A stretch of 37,695 nt of DNA, taken from Bacillota bacterium (GTDB lineage: Bacteria > Bacillota > UBA4882 > UBA10575). How positions within the stretch are numbered: the first letter of the stretch is position 1; every line of letters starts with the position of its first letter. A program made the translations under genes and the position numbers. Shown piece by piece: positions 31,801 to 37,695 of the stretch. Under the pieces are notes generated by a model. It did not search any database and was not told where the DNA came from. It saw only the letters and a list, made by a program, of their open reading frames with translations. Location of the stretch: assembly GCA_012839115.1 (NCBI GenBank), contig DUNX01000044.1, positions 1 through 37,695 of the forward strand, in the 5' to 3' direction.

Positions 31801-32084
31801 CACGAACCGGTCCCGAATCGCCGGTCTTCAGGTAAAACCACCCGCACGACCGAATCAGAACGGCCGTTAAAATAAAGGGCGCTGCCGGAGGGGGCCTTTT
31901 TTCGCCAGCGGGCCCCGACCTCTCCACGCAGGCCGTTGCCAGAGTAATCCCGGGTAGAAGTCCCTCTTCCCTCGTCAAACCGCCAATGGATCAAGAGGCC
32001 GTTTTCTTGGGCAAGGGTCCGGGGGAGTGCTGTTGGTAAGATGAAACAAAGGAGCAATAATATTGGTAAGAACCGTCGCCGCAT
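28836..32084 (-). CDS. Secreted LamG plus right-handed parallel beta-helix protein
   Basis: This is a 1,082-residue exported protein. The start at 32084 is chosen for its ACGGAGG ribosome site and because a signal peptide begins there (RRRFLPILLLLCFILPTALP, cleavage probably after TLA). Residues about 30-245 form a LamG/concanavalin-like domain (LLIHWRFDEGRGTSTRDYSGNG, WTFSAWLKP, YIGEMDEVKIYRRALSAAEV). A helical, TPR-like region follows (about 250-350), then a parallel beta-helix from about 375 on (IHVAPDGDDQQGDGSAANPFATLARARDEAR, then the CRDVLLAGCVIRRIAGRGVVIHG, NRIAHNLMHDGPSSVMRIGGNDHLIEFNEAY and RYNYFHHIGR rungs). Such proteins bind or cleave polysaccharides. The natural end is probably IGLYEHE; about 25 odd residues (CKCANATDRVSSG) follow. 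Confidence 0.9.
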   Translation of the reverse strand: MRRRFLPILLLLCFILPTALPRTLAQENGLLIHWRFDEGRGTSTRDYSGNGLRGEVGARWRKKAPSGSALYFNGRSDSVVRVVLPEDRRFGTGSWTFSAWLKPRQFSINAELKHRRIFSFGEYPAATLVINILEDGRPSCYLCYQDQQGKNIDTGATGAAPLRIDEWAYLVLVVDRENGTMEFFLNALGGAPAAIPPGFAGDFLLNGTLTVGSSWQNYIGEMDEVKIYRRALSAAEVRAEFESLQEVFGVSLPWQITANEGLKQVNAAWAAGNFPAVQEICRDLANRSNLPGHYRSYVMLRLAQSYMVEENFPAALGVYEEIVANDEYPAIHRDEAREFCDEIRNRLGETPGYDREAGRTGAHKTPITLIDSFAVEIHVAPDGDDQQGDGSAANPFATLARARDEARRAKTGDGPVGILLAPGEYPLSASLVLDAGDSGFEGAPVVFRAKEKGKAVLYGGTRLSGFTPVTNPAILQRLPAEARGKVYQCDLKQLGIYDYGKLQTRGFNQPPSPPTLELYCNGEPMTLARWPNRGFVSPRELVDPGAKGRPAVLRYEADRHERWVNAPDGWLFGYFHYLWADSTIKIGAIDPGEKTLTTATPYRYSHELQSMDNEQGIIYYAFNLLEEIDIPGEWYLDRTSGILYFYPPSDPEAAVIEISMLSEPLVLMENLSHLRFEGVVFDLARWDGIQINNCRDVLLAGCVIRRIAGRGVVIHGGRANGIFGCEIHTIGRSATEIYGGDRKTLTPGRHFIENCHLHHFGRIDRTYTPAVLLVGVGNRIAHNLMHDGPSSVMRIGGNDHLIEFNEAYNAVTESDDQGAVDMWGNPAYRGNTFRYNYFHHIGRTGDEHFVWGQAGLRLDDTISGQIIYGNVFAHCSRGVFGGVQIHAGRDNIFDNNIFYACNTGVSGGWSPHNYIWQGLKDGTHHLAKNDYHNTQLYLSRYPEIKYMLDDNGRNYLWRNLFYACGEMLSERSNRQVFDLIANTEFLAGEDPGFAGGLAVFAASGTGSATGATADGAGSSPGAESSLPARLFRLRPDAPLFRSVAFRPLPVEEIGLYEHELQVCKCANATDRVSSGDRQVHRE

Positions 32085-32279
32085 CTTTTTTACCTCCGTT
32101 GCAAGTTTCATTATTGACGACCTTGACCTGACCTTTCTTTATTTCCTGAATCGTGCTGATATAAATATTATCGGTAGAAATATTTATATTTTGAGGACGC
32201 TGCGGTATATAATTTATAGTGTAGATGCCAGTTTCAATCAGAAGCTCGCTGAGATCAAAGGGTATATTAATGAAAATCC

Positions 32280-32309
32280 TTGACAAACGGGAACCGGTAT
32301 TGATATAAT
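32280..32309 (+). promoter_or_regulatory. Sigma-A promoter of the perR-rubrerythrin unit
   Basis: TTGACA (32280-32285) and TATAAT (32304-32309) are both perfect, with 18 bases between. The -10 lies inside the A/T-rich palindrome that is probably the regulator's binding site. Confidence 0.85.
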
Positions 32310-32327
32310 TATTAATAATAATTATCA
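32301..32327. promoter_or_regulatory. PerR/Fur-type operator overlapping the -10 box
   Basis: An A/T-rich near-palindrome runs from TGATA to TATCA with the perfect 12-bp centre ATTATTAATAAT. It resembles the 7-1-7 PerR/Fur box. It covers the -10 and start region, so binding by the regulator would give autorepression. Confidence 0.7.
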
Positions 32328-32354
32328 TTCCCATTTTAGAAAAGGTGGAGCGCC

Positions 32355-32774
32355 TTGACTGAACGAAAGCTCTCCATGACCCGTCAGCGCCGGGTAATCC
32401 TGCGGGAATTGCAGAAAGTCACAACTCATCCCACGGCCGACCAGGTTTACGCCATGGTCCGGAAGGAAATTCCCCACGTTAGCCTGGCTACTGTTTACCG
32501 GAATCTAGACCTGTTGGCCCGGGCCGGTTTGATCCTTAAACTGGAGACCGCCGGCGCGCAGATGCGGTTTGACGGTAACCCGGCCAACCACTACCATATC
32601 AGGTGTATTCACTGTCACCGGGTGGATGATTTACCGGCGGGAGCGGTCATGGTAAAGGAGAAGGAGGTGGAAGCAAGAACCGGATACCGGATTGCCGGTC
32701 ATCATCTGGAGTATAAAGGGTTGTGCCCGGAATGCCAGGAAAAAAGGGAAAAAAACAAGAACATGAAACTTTGA
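32355..32774 (+). CDS. perR: Fur-family regulator, PerR-like
   Basis: This is a 139-residue peroxide-type Fur regulator. The N-terminal DNA-binding domain has MTRQRRVILRELQ and the recognition helix region VSLATVYRNLDLLARAGLI. The dimer domain has the PerR-like regulatory site (RFDGNPANHYHIRC, His and Asp ligands) and the structural zinc site with CIHC and CPEC pairs. PerR senses peroxide by oxidation of a histidine and then leaves the DNA. Fur or Zur identity is less likely because the operon partner is rubrerythrin, an oxidative-stress enzyme. The TTG start follows AAAGGTGGAG. A probable PerR box overlaps the -10, so the gene is probably self-regulated and the unit is induced by peroxide. 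Confidence 0.85.
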   Translation: MTERKLSMTRQRRVILRELQKVTTHPTADQVYAMVRKEIPHVSLATVYRNLDLLARAGLILKLETAGAQMRFDGNPANHYHIRCIHCHRVDDLPAGAVMVKEKEVEARTGYRIAGHHLEYKGLCPECQEKREKNKNMKL

Positions 32775-32852
32775 AGCACGTTTACGGACGTCATACGGAT
32801 TTGAAGGAGCGTGTGACCCGTTTAAAACTGGAAAGAAGAAAGGAGTTCGGGA

Positions 32853-33428
32853 ATGGCGAACATCAAAGGAACAAAAACTGAAAAAAACCTGTTGACGGCT
32901 TTTGCCGGAGAGGCACAGGCCAGGAATAGGTATGACTACTATGCCAGTGTGGCCCGGAAAGAGGGTTATGTCCAGATTTCCGCTATATTTGCGGAAACCG
33001 CCAACCAGGAAAAGGAACACGCCAAAAGGCTTTTTAAATTTTTGGAAGGCGGCGAAGTTGAGATACAGGCTGATTTTCCCGCCGGTGTCATCGGGACCAC
33101 CGCAGAGAATTTGCAGGCCGCAGCTGCGGGAGAGAACTATGAATGGACGGATATGTACCCGGCTTTTGCCAGAGTAGCCCGGGAGGAAGGTTTCACGGAA
33201 ATCGCCGGTGTTTTCGAGGCGATTGCGGTCGCGGAGAAACAGCACGAAAAGAGATACAAGGAACTCCTGGCCAATGTGGAGGCGGGGAAGGTTTTCAAGA
33301 AAGACCAGGTCGTAACCTGGCGCTGCCGCAACTGCGGTTATCTCCACGAGGGGGAGGAAGCGCCGGAATTATGTCCGGCCTGCGCTCACCCGCAAGCCCA
33401 CTTTGAGTTGCTCGCCGAAAACTGGTAA
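32853..33428 (+). CDS. rbr: Rubrerythrin
   Basis: This 191-residue non-haem iron peroxidase reduces hydrogen peroxide in anaerobes. The N-terminal four-helix ferritin-like domain supplies the di-iron ligands: [11 protein letters not shown] (Glu), [17 protein letters not shown] (ExxH), [15 protein letters not shown] (Glu) and [13 protein letters not shown] (ExxH). The C-terminal rubredoxin domain has the four-cysteine iron site [29 protein letters not shown]. Length and layout are those of the classical enzyme. Its ATG follows AGAAAGGAG, and it lies 78 bases after the perR stop on the same strand, without a terminator between. It is therefore probably co-regulated with perR and followed by a strong terminator. 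Confidence 0.96.
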   Translation: MANIKGTKTEKNLLTAFAGEAQARNRYDYYASVARKEGYVQISAIFAETANQEKEHAKRLFKFLEGGEVEIQADFPAGVIGTTAENLQAAAAGENYEWTDMYPAFARVAREEGFTEIAGVFEAIAVAEKQHEKRYKELLANVEAGKVFKKDQVVTWRCRNCGYLHEGEEAPELCPACAHPQAHFELLAENW

Positions 33429-33461
33429 GGGAGAGCTTAAGCCAGTATCTTGTCAAGGAGA

Positions 33462-33497
33462 GGGAGCCTTTAGCATTTTGTTGAAGGCTCCCTTTTT
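33462..33497 (+). terminator. Intrinsic terminator after rubrerythrin
   Basis: GGGAGCCTT (33462-33470) and AAGGCTCCC (33484-33492) form a perfect 9-bp stem with a 13-nt loop, followed by TTTTT. Confidence 0.9.
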
Positions 33498-33586
33498 GCC
33501 TGGGACGTATTTGTAGAATGTATTTACAGAAGGTTAAAGTTCTGCGGGAAGGAGGATTTGGAAGGCAAACGGAACAATTAATTAGG

Positions 33587-33614
33587 CAATATACCGGGCT
33601 GTTCAATATACCGG
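33587..33614 (+). repeat. Direct repeat CAATATACCGG in the kdgK leader
   Basis: Identical 11-mers at 33587-33597 and 33604-33614 are 17 bases apart, about 105 bases ahead of kdgK. They are candidate regulator sites for the kdgK-eda unit. AATTAATTA also occurs twice in this leader (33575 and 33693 regions). Confidence 0.5.
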
Positions 33615-33719
33615 CCCTTAATACATGGTATTGAGCCTTGAGATGATGCGGTGCAAAGGATGACATCAGAATAACCAGGATAGTATAAGAATAATTAATT
33701 ATAAAGGGGTTATCAAGAA

Positions 33720-34745
33720 ATGGGCAAGAAAGTAGTCACCTTTGGTGAAATTATGTTGCGCCTGTCTCCCCCCGGGCATCTCCGCTTTGTCCAGGCCGAT
33801 ACCTTTTCCGCGGTCTACGGCGGGGGAGAGGCCAATGTCGCCGTTTCTCTCAGTAATTATGGTTTGGACTCATATTTTGTGACCAAACTGCCGGCCCATG
33901 AGATCGGGCAGGCCGCTGTGAATCATTTGCGCCGTTACGGGGTGAAGACGGAATATATCAAACGGGGAGGGGAAAGGGTAGGCATCTACTTCCTGGAGAT
34001 CGGCGCTTCCCAGCGGCCGTCAAAGGTCGTGTACGACCGGAGCCATTCCGCCATTTCCCAGGTTACGCCCGGGGGATTCAACTGGAAAGAGATATTTTCC
34101 GGCGCCACCTGGTTTCATTTTACCGGGATTACGCCGGCCTTAAGCGACGGGGCCGCCGCCGTTACCCTGGAGGCGGTAAAGGCCGCAAAAAAACTCGGTG
34201 TAAAAGTGAGTGCCGATTTAAACTACCGGAAAAAGCTTTGGACACCGGATAAGGCCAACCGGGTCATGAGTGAATTAATGAGTTATGTCGATGTGGCCAT
34301 CGGCAATGAAGAGGACGTAGAGAAGGTCTTTGGGATCAAGGCCGCGGATTCGGAGATCACCGCCGGGAAGTTAAGTGAGGAGGGTTACCGGGCGGTCGCC
34401 AAGGAGTTGGCGGATAGGTTTAACCTGGAAAAAGTGGCGATCACATTAAGGGAGAGTCTCTCCGCTTCGGATAATAACTGGTCGGCCCTGCTCTATGACG
34501 GTAAGGATTTTTACCGCTCCCGGGTTTACAAGATCCATATCGTCGACCGGGTCGGTGGCGGCGATTCCTTTGCTGCCGGGTTAATCTACTCCTTGCTAAA
34601 AGGCGAAACGAGCCGGGATGCTGTTGAGTTCGCTGTTGCCGCTTCCTGTTTGAAACATACGATATTTGGCGACTTTAACCTTGTTACTGAGGAAGAGGTC
34701 AGGAATTTGGCGGCCGGCGACGCCTCCGGGCGGGTGCAAAGATAA
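33720..34745 (+). CDS. kdgK: 2-dehydro-3-deoxygluconokinase (PfkB family)
   Basis: This 341-residue sugar kinase phosphorylates 2-keto-3-deoxygluconate at C6. Family marks are the start VVTFGEIMLRLSPPGHLRFVQADTF with the following YGGGEANVAVSLSNYG (sugar-binding region), then GVYFLEIGASQRPSKVVYDRSHSAI-like sequence. Near residue 278 is the catalytic IVDRVGGGDSFAAGLIYSLL, where the Asp of the anion-hole motif is the base. The GGGD form instead of GAGD is usual for this KdgK branch. The ATG follows AAAGGGG. The aldolase gene follows within 41 bases, so together the two form the end of hexuronate or pectin breakdown, giving pyruvate and glyceraldehyde-3-phosphate. Confidence 0.93.
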   Translation: MGKKVVTFGEIMLRLSPPGHLRFVQADTFSAVYGGGEANVAVSLSNYGLDSYFVTKLPAHEIGQAAVNHLRRYGVKTEYIKRGGERVGIYFLEIGASQRPSKVVYDRSHSAISQVTPGGFNWKEIFSGATWFHFTGITPALSDGAAAVTLEAVKAAKKLGVKVSADLNYRKKLWTPDKANRVMSELMSYVDVAIGNEEDVEKVFGIKAADSEITAGKLSEEGYRAVAKELADRFNLEKVAITLRESLSASDNNWSALLYDGKDFYRSRVYKIHIVDRVGGGDSFAAGLIYSLLKGETSRDAVEFAVAASCLKHTIFGDFNLVTEEEVRNLAAGDASGRVQR

Positions 34746-34786
34746 AGACGGGCTTAAGGGAAAACCAGTTTTTTTGGGGGGGTTCG

Positions 34787-35431
34787 ATGGATAAAGAGAG
34801 GACACTGCAGATTCTGGAGGAGACCGGAGTTGTTGCCGTCATAAGGGTAGACAGCCGCGCCGTGCTTATGGATACGACTTTAGCCTTGGCTGAAGGCGGA
34901 ATAAAAGGCTTGGAGATCACCATGACTTCCCCGGGCGCCCTGGGGGCGATCGAGGAAGCTGTTGAAAAATTAGGCGACCGGGTGATCATCGGCGTGGGCA
35001 GTGTTCTTGATGCCGTGACGGCACGCTTGGCGATTCTGGCCGGCGCCGGGTTTGTCGTGAGTCCGGTCTTGAAACCGGAAATTATTGAAGTCTGTCAAAG
35101 ATACAGTATTCCCTGTATCCCCGGGGCCTTTACCCCCACCGAAATCCTTGCCGCCTGGGAAACCGGGGCGGACGTGGTCAAGATCTTCCCCGCAACGAAA
35201 TTGGGGCCGTCCTTTATCAAGGATATCCGGGGTCCCCTCCCACAGGTGAAGCTGACCCCCACCGGCGGGGTGAACCTGGAGAACACCGGGGAGTTCATCA
35301 AGGCCGGTGCGGTTTTTGCCGGGGTGGGCGGCGCTTTGGTCGACAAAAAGCTGGTGGCGGAGAAAAAATGGGCGGACCTTGCCCAGCGGGCGGCACAGTT
35401 CATCGCGGCGGTAAAAGAAGCCCGGAAATAG
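34787..35431 (+). CDS. eda: Bifunctional KDPG/KHG aldolase
   Basis: This is a 214-residue class I aldolase that cleaves 2-keto-3-deoxy-6-phosphogluconate. The (beta/alpha)8 barrel shows VVAVIRVDSRAVLMDTTLALAEGGIKGLEITMTSPGA (Glu of LEIT helps catalysis), IIGVGSVLDAVTARLAILAGAGFVVSPVL, CIPGAFTPTEILAAWETGADVVKIFPA (Schiff-base Lys in VKIFPA, near residue 131) and the phosphate-binding LTPTGGVNLENTGEFIKAGAVFAGVGG. The ATG has a G-rich ribosome site. It lies 41 bases after kdgK and is certainly in the same unit. The 94-base gap to the transporter gene contains an alternating tract but no clear terminator. Confidence 0.95.
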   Translation: MDKERTLQILEETGVVAVIRVDSRAVLMDTTLALAEGGIKGLEITMTSPGALGAIEEAVEKLGDRVIIGVGSVLDAVTARLAILAGAGFVVSPVLKPEIIEVCQRYSIPCIPGAFTPTEILAAWETGADVVKIFPATKLGPSFIKDIRGPLPQVKLTPTGGVNLENTGEFIKAGAVFAGVGGALVDKKLVAEKKWADLAQRAAQFIAAVKEARK

Positions 35432-35440
35432 CCTTTGCCG

Positions 35441-35452
35441 GGCACGCGTGCC
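35441..35452. repeat. Alternating purine-pyrimidine palindrome, site 10
   Basis: GGCACGCGTGCC is a perfect 12-bp palindrome with ten alternating bases, 10 bases after the eda stop. It is followed by AATTTTGCAGAGCAAG, similar to the sequence after sites 4 and 9. Confidence 0.75.
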
Positions 35453-35525
35453 GCAGGGACAATTTTGCAGAGCAAGAAAGATTATTTGTTTTGGAAGGAT
35501 CATTATTTTGTTAGGAAGGGACATT

Positions 35526-36410
35526 GTGGAGAGTAAAAAAGCAATCCATGGACACTTGCTGTCATTTGTTACGGTTTTTATTTGGGGGACAACCTTTATC
35601 TCTACCAAGATCCTGTTAAGATCCTTTTCACCAGTGGCGATCCTGTTCTTGCGGTTTATCACCGGCTTCCTCGCTTTGCTCCTTATTTACCCACACCAGC
35701 TCCGGGTGGAGGAGAGAAGACAGGAGCTCTATTTTGCCGGGGCCGGTTTATGCGGGATCACCCTCTATTACCTTTTGGAAAACATGGCCCTCATCTATTC
35801 TTTCGCCTCCAATGTGGGGGTGATCATTTCCACGGCGCCGTTTTTTACAGCCATTCTTGCCCATTTCTTCCCGGGCGGCGAGAAGCTGCGGCTGCGGTTT
35901 TTTGCCGGTTTTGTCGTTGCCCTGACCGGGATCTTCCTCATCTCCGTGAACGGGATGAGCAATTTTCAGCTCAACCCCTTGGGCGATCTCTTCGCTGTTT
36001 TCGCCGCCATGCTGTGGGCTGTCTATTCGGTCCTGACAAGGAAGATCGGCGAGTTTGGCTACAACAACATCCTGGTAACACGGAGGATCTTTTTTTATGG
36101 GTTGGTCTTGTCGTTCCCTGCGTTATTCTTCTTCCCGTTGGATTTGGGGATCGACCGGATTATACAACCGGTTAACCTCTTTAATATCCTCTTTTTGGGG
36201 TTGGGGGCTTCCGCCCTCTGCTTTGCCACATGGAACGCGGCCCTGAAAATATTGGGCGCGGTAAAAACCAGCGCCTATATTTACATGGTCCCGGTAATAA
36301 CCGCTGCCGCCTCCTTTGTTGTCCTTCATGAAAGAATCACCGGCCTTGCTTTACTGGGGATTATCCTGACGCTGGCCGGGTTGTTTATTTCCCAGGGCAA
36401 GACCGGGTAG
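35526..36410 (+). CDS. EamA/DMT-family transporter
   Basis: This is a 294-residue membrane protein of the drug/metabolite superfamily, with ten hydrophobic segments in two EamA repeats. The first repeat begins GHLLSFVTVFIWGTTFISTKILLRSFSPVAILFLRF, the second LNPLGDLFAVFAAMLWAVYSVLTRKIG. The AYIYMVPVITAAASFVVLHERITGLALLGIILTLAGLFIS end is typical. Such proteins export amino acids, nucleosides or other metabolites; the substrate is not predictable. I chose GTG 35526, which has GGAAGGG 5 bases upstream and gives a normal N-terminus; a TTG at 35508 is also possible. It may be cotranscribed with kdgK-eda. Confidence 0.9.
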   Translation: MESKKAIHGHLLSFVTVFIWGTTFISTKILLRSFSPVAILFLRFITGFLALLLIYPHQLRVEERRQELYFAGAGLCGITLYYLLENMALIYSFASNVGVIISTAPFFTAILAHFFPGGEKLRLRFFAGFVVALTGIFLISVNGMSNFQLNPLGDLFAVFAAMLWAVYSVLTRKIGEFGYNNILVTRRIFFYGLVLSFPALFFFPLDLGIDRIIQPVNLFNILFLGLGASALCFATWNAALKILGAVKTSAYIYMVPVITAAASFVVLHERITGLALLGIILTLAGLFISQGKTG

Positions 36411-36448
36411 AGGCAAGGGAAGGAGAAAGGCCTTCTTAAAGGCATGGG

Positions 36449-36488
36449 CGGGTCCAGCGGTCCTGGGCACACACGCGCGCGCGGACCC
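36449..36488. repeat. Alternating tract, site 11, inside an inverted repeat
   Basis: GCACACACGCGCGCGCG (36467-36483) is 17 nt of strict alternation. It lies between GGGTCC (36450-36455) and GGACCC (36483-36488), so the tract sits in the loop or arm of a possible hairpin, in the gap between two convergent genes. Confidence 0.75.
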
Positions 36489-36508
36489 TGATTTGAAGAG
36501 AACATACT

Positions 36509-36539
36509 TGGAGGCGCCCCTGCCCTGGTGGCGCCTCCA
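36509..36539. terminator. Convergent hairpin between EamA and GH10 genes
   Basis: TGGAGGCGCC (36509-36518) and GGCGCCTCCA (36530-36539) form a perfect 10-bp stem with an 11-nt loop. There is no real T run on either strand, so its action as a terminator is uncertain. Confidence 0.6.
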
Positions 36540-36555
36540 GTCTGAACCGTAAAGG

Positions 36556-37695
36556 TCAAAGATTGATTTCAATGGCGGTTTCCCCTTTTTCCGTCAAGGC
36601 AAAGGGGATTTTCTTTCCGGCATAGGTCAGTTCGTATTCGCCTAAAAAACCACGGAAGGTAAGTTTACCGTTTTCATCCGTGACGAAGCGGGTGGGTTTC
36701 AGCCACCATTCGCCTTTGATCAGCCGCAACAGCTCTTCATAAGCGGGCTTGATGGAGAGATCCTTGCGCAACAGACCGCCGGGGGCTTTGAGCCATAGCC
36801 CGTCCAAAAAACTCCACCAGGTAATCCCGGTCACTAAAGGATGGGCCAGGAGGGTTTTGTAGTGCAAGACGGTCTCCCGGGCCTGCCGCTTTTCCCCTCT
36901 TCTCGTGGTCGGCCAGTTTTTCACCTGATAGTCATTGAGGTCTTCAATCTCCGGGGGCATCAGGCGCCCGGAGATCAGGGTGGTTTCGGTGAAATGTACC
37001 GGCAGGTTGTATCTTTCATATAACGACAAGATCTGCCGGGTTTTTTCCACCCCCCAATACCCCTGATGCATATGGGATTGGAGCCCGATGACGTCGATTT
37101 TAACGCCGGCCTCCAGCACGCCTTCGATGAGAACATCAAAGGGAAACGAAACGATGTAATCATTAAGAACCAGGACCGCATTGGGGTTGACACTGCGCGC
37201 CGCCTCGAACATGGTACGGATCAGTTTTATCCGCCCCATCTCTTTGCAAATGCGGGTAATCCCGTTATCATACTTGGAAAAGACCGGCATAATCACGGCT
37301 TCATTGACCACATCCCAGATATCGATGAGCCCGGCGAAATCAGTCACTTCTCTTTTGACCCTCTCCACCTGCGCCGCCAAGATCTCTTCATTGCTGAGTT
37401 CCAGTAGCCAGGGAGCGGTCACCGTATGCCAGCACAAGGGATGCCCTTTCACGGCAATTCCCTGCTCCGCACACCATTTTGCCGCTTTCAGCAGGCGTTG
37501 GGTATCGGGCCGCCCCCGTTGCGGCTCAAAACGCCCCCAGTAAAAGGGTAAAGTCACATAATTGAAGAGGGCGAAAAACTTCTCCCTGATCTCTTCTAAC
37601 TTTTCCTTCCCTTTCCCGGTCAATTCATCATCGACCAGGGGGATCAGAAAGAAGCCGCTGCCGCCAAAGAGAAACTGGTGCTTTTTTTGGGCGAT
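36556..37695 (-). CDS. GH10 endo-xylanase-like enzyme (5' partial)
   Basis: The frame is open to the right edge, so the start lies outside; 379 residues remain. The GH10 barrel is clear: FFALFNYVTLPFYWGRFEPQRG, KGHPLCWHTVTAPWL, IDIWDVVNEAV (acid/base Glu), LVLNDYIVSFPFD, IDVIGLQSHMHQGYW, LPVHFTETTLISG (nucleophile Glu) and GITWWSFLDGLW. A C-terminal beta domain of about 60 residues (WLKPTRFVTDENGKLTFRGFLGEYELTYAGKKIPF) resembles a small carbohydrate-related module. The GH10 family cleaves xylan internally with retention. The ~30 residues before FFALFNY read KKHQFLFGGSGFFLIP, which fits the first strand of the barrel. Together with the GH39 xylosidase it points to use of xylan. Whether it is exported cannot be seen. 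Confidence 0.9.
   Translation of the reverse strand: MAQKKHQFLFGGSGFFLIPLVDDELTGKGKEKLEEIREKFFALFNYVTLPFYWGRFEPQRGRPDTQRLLKAAKWCAEQGIAVKGHPLCWHTVTAPWLLELSNEEILAAQVERVKREVTDFAGLIDIWDVVNEAVIMPVFSKYDNGITRICKEMGRIKLIRTMFEAARSVNPNAVLVLNDYIVSFPFDVLIEGVLEAGVKIDVIGLQSHMHQGYWGVEKTRQILSLYERYNLPVHFTETTLISGRLMPPEIEDLNDYQVKNWPTTRRGEKRQARETVLHYKTLLAHPLVTGITWWSFLDGLWLKAPGGLLRKDLSIKPAYEELLRLIKGEWWLKPTRFVTDENGKLTFRGFLGEYELTYAGKKIPFALTEKGETAIEINL

Noticed and set aside
32631-33347. Open frame of 238 codons on the minus strand
   Set aside because: It covers rubrerythrin and the end of perR in antisense; there are no domains, and the starts lack ribosome sites.

Overview
The window looks like chromosome of a spore-forming, probably anaerobic, plant-polysaccharide-degrading member of the Bacillota. 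Several things point that way. There is a three-gene GerA-type germinant receptor operon, a PerR-like regulator followed by rubrerythrin, and strong Shine-Dalgarno sites. TTG and GTG starts are frequent. Sigma-A promoters are close to consensus, and there are GH39 and GH10 xylan-active enzymes and a KDG kinase/KDPG aldolase pair. I cannot name the species from the sequence. I saw no rRNA, tRNA, CRISPR array, transposase or phage gene.

Layout. At 1-2560 there is the end of a small ferredoxin-fold protein. It is followed on the minus strand by an Fpg/Nei-like glycosylase, an ECF sigma factor and three tightly packed small genes. At 2883-10464 there is one long plus-strand operon: a FadR-type GntR regulator, a ribose-type ABC importer (ATPase, permease, binding protein), a DUF6282-like putative metal-dependent hydrolase, a sugar-phosphate isomerase/epimerase-type TIM barrel, and a UlaG-like metallo-beta-lactamase-fold lactonase. 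It is driven by a consensus promoter followed at once by a 26-bp palindromic operator. At 10.9-19.6 kb there are unlinked metabolic and transport genes: a CaCA exchanger, GH39 xylosidase, DUF2520 protein, hypothetical protein, ZIP transporter, glycosidase-like protein and MATE pump. At 19.9-23.5 kb is the germination operon. At 23.7-27.2 kb is a TAXI-TRAP importer with its DUF1850 partner. Then come a BaiN-like flavoprotein, a secreted LamG plus beta-helix protein of about 1,080 residues, the perR-rubrerythrin unit, kdgK-eda with an EamA transporter, and a GH10 gene running off the right edge.

The most interesting biology is the 2.9-10.5 kb operon. It resembles an ascorbate-type lactone pathway in which the PTS is replaced by an ABC importer and two enzymes of unassigned function are added. 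Its core operator TGGTATACCA is the kind bound by hexuronate-type FadR-family regulators. The substrate is unknown.

A second theme is structural. At least eleven short GC-rich tracts of strictly alternating purine and pyrimidine (10-18 nt, many partly palindromic) lie between genes or at gene ends across the whole window. Two of them belong to a longer shared repeat with a conserved stem-loop. One, and possibly a second degenerate one, appears to have lengthened a neighbouring reading frame. Such tracts could form Z-DNA or serve as a protein-binding site. Their clustering between genes is directly visible; their function is not.
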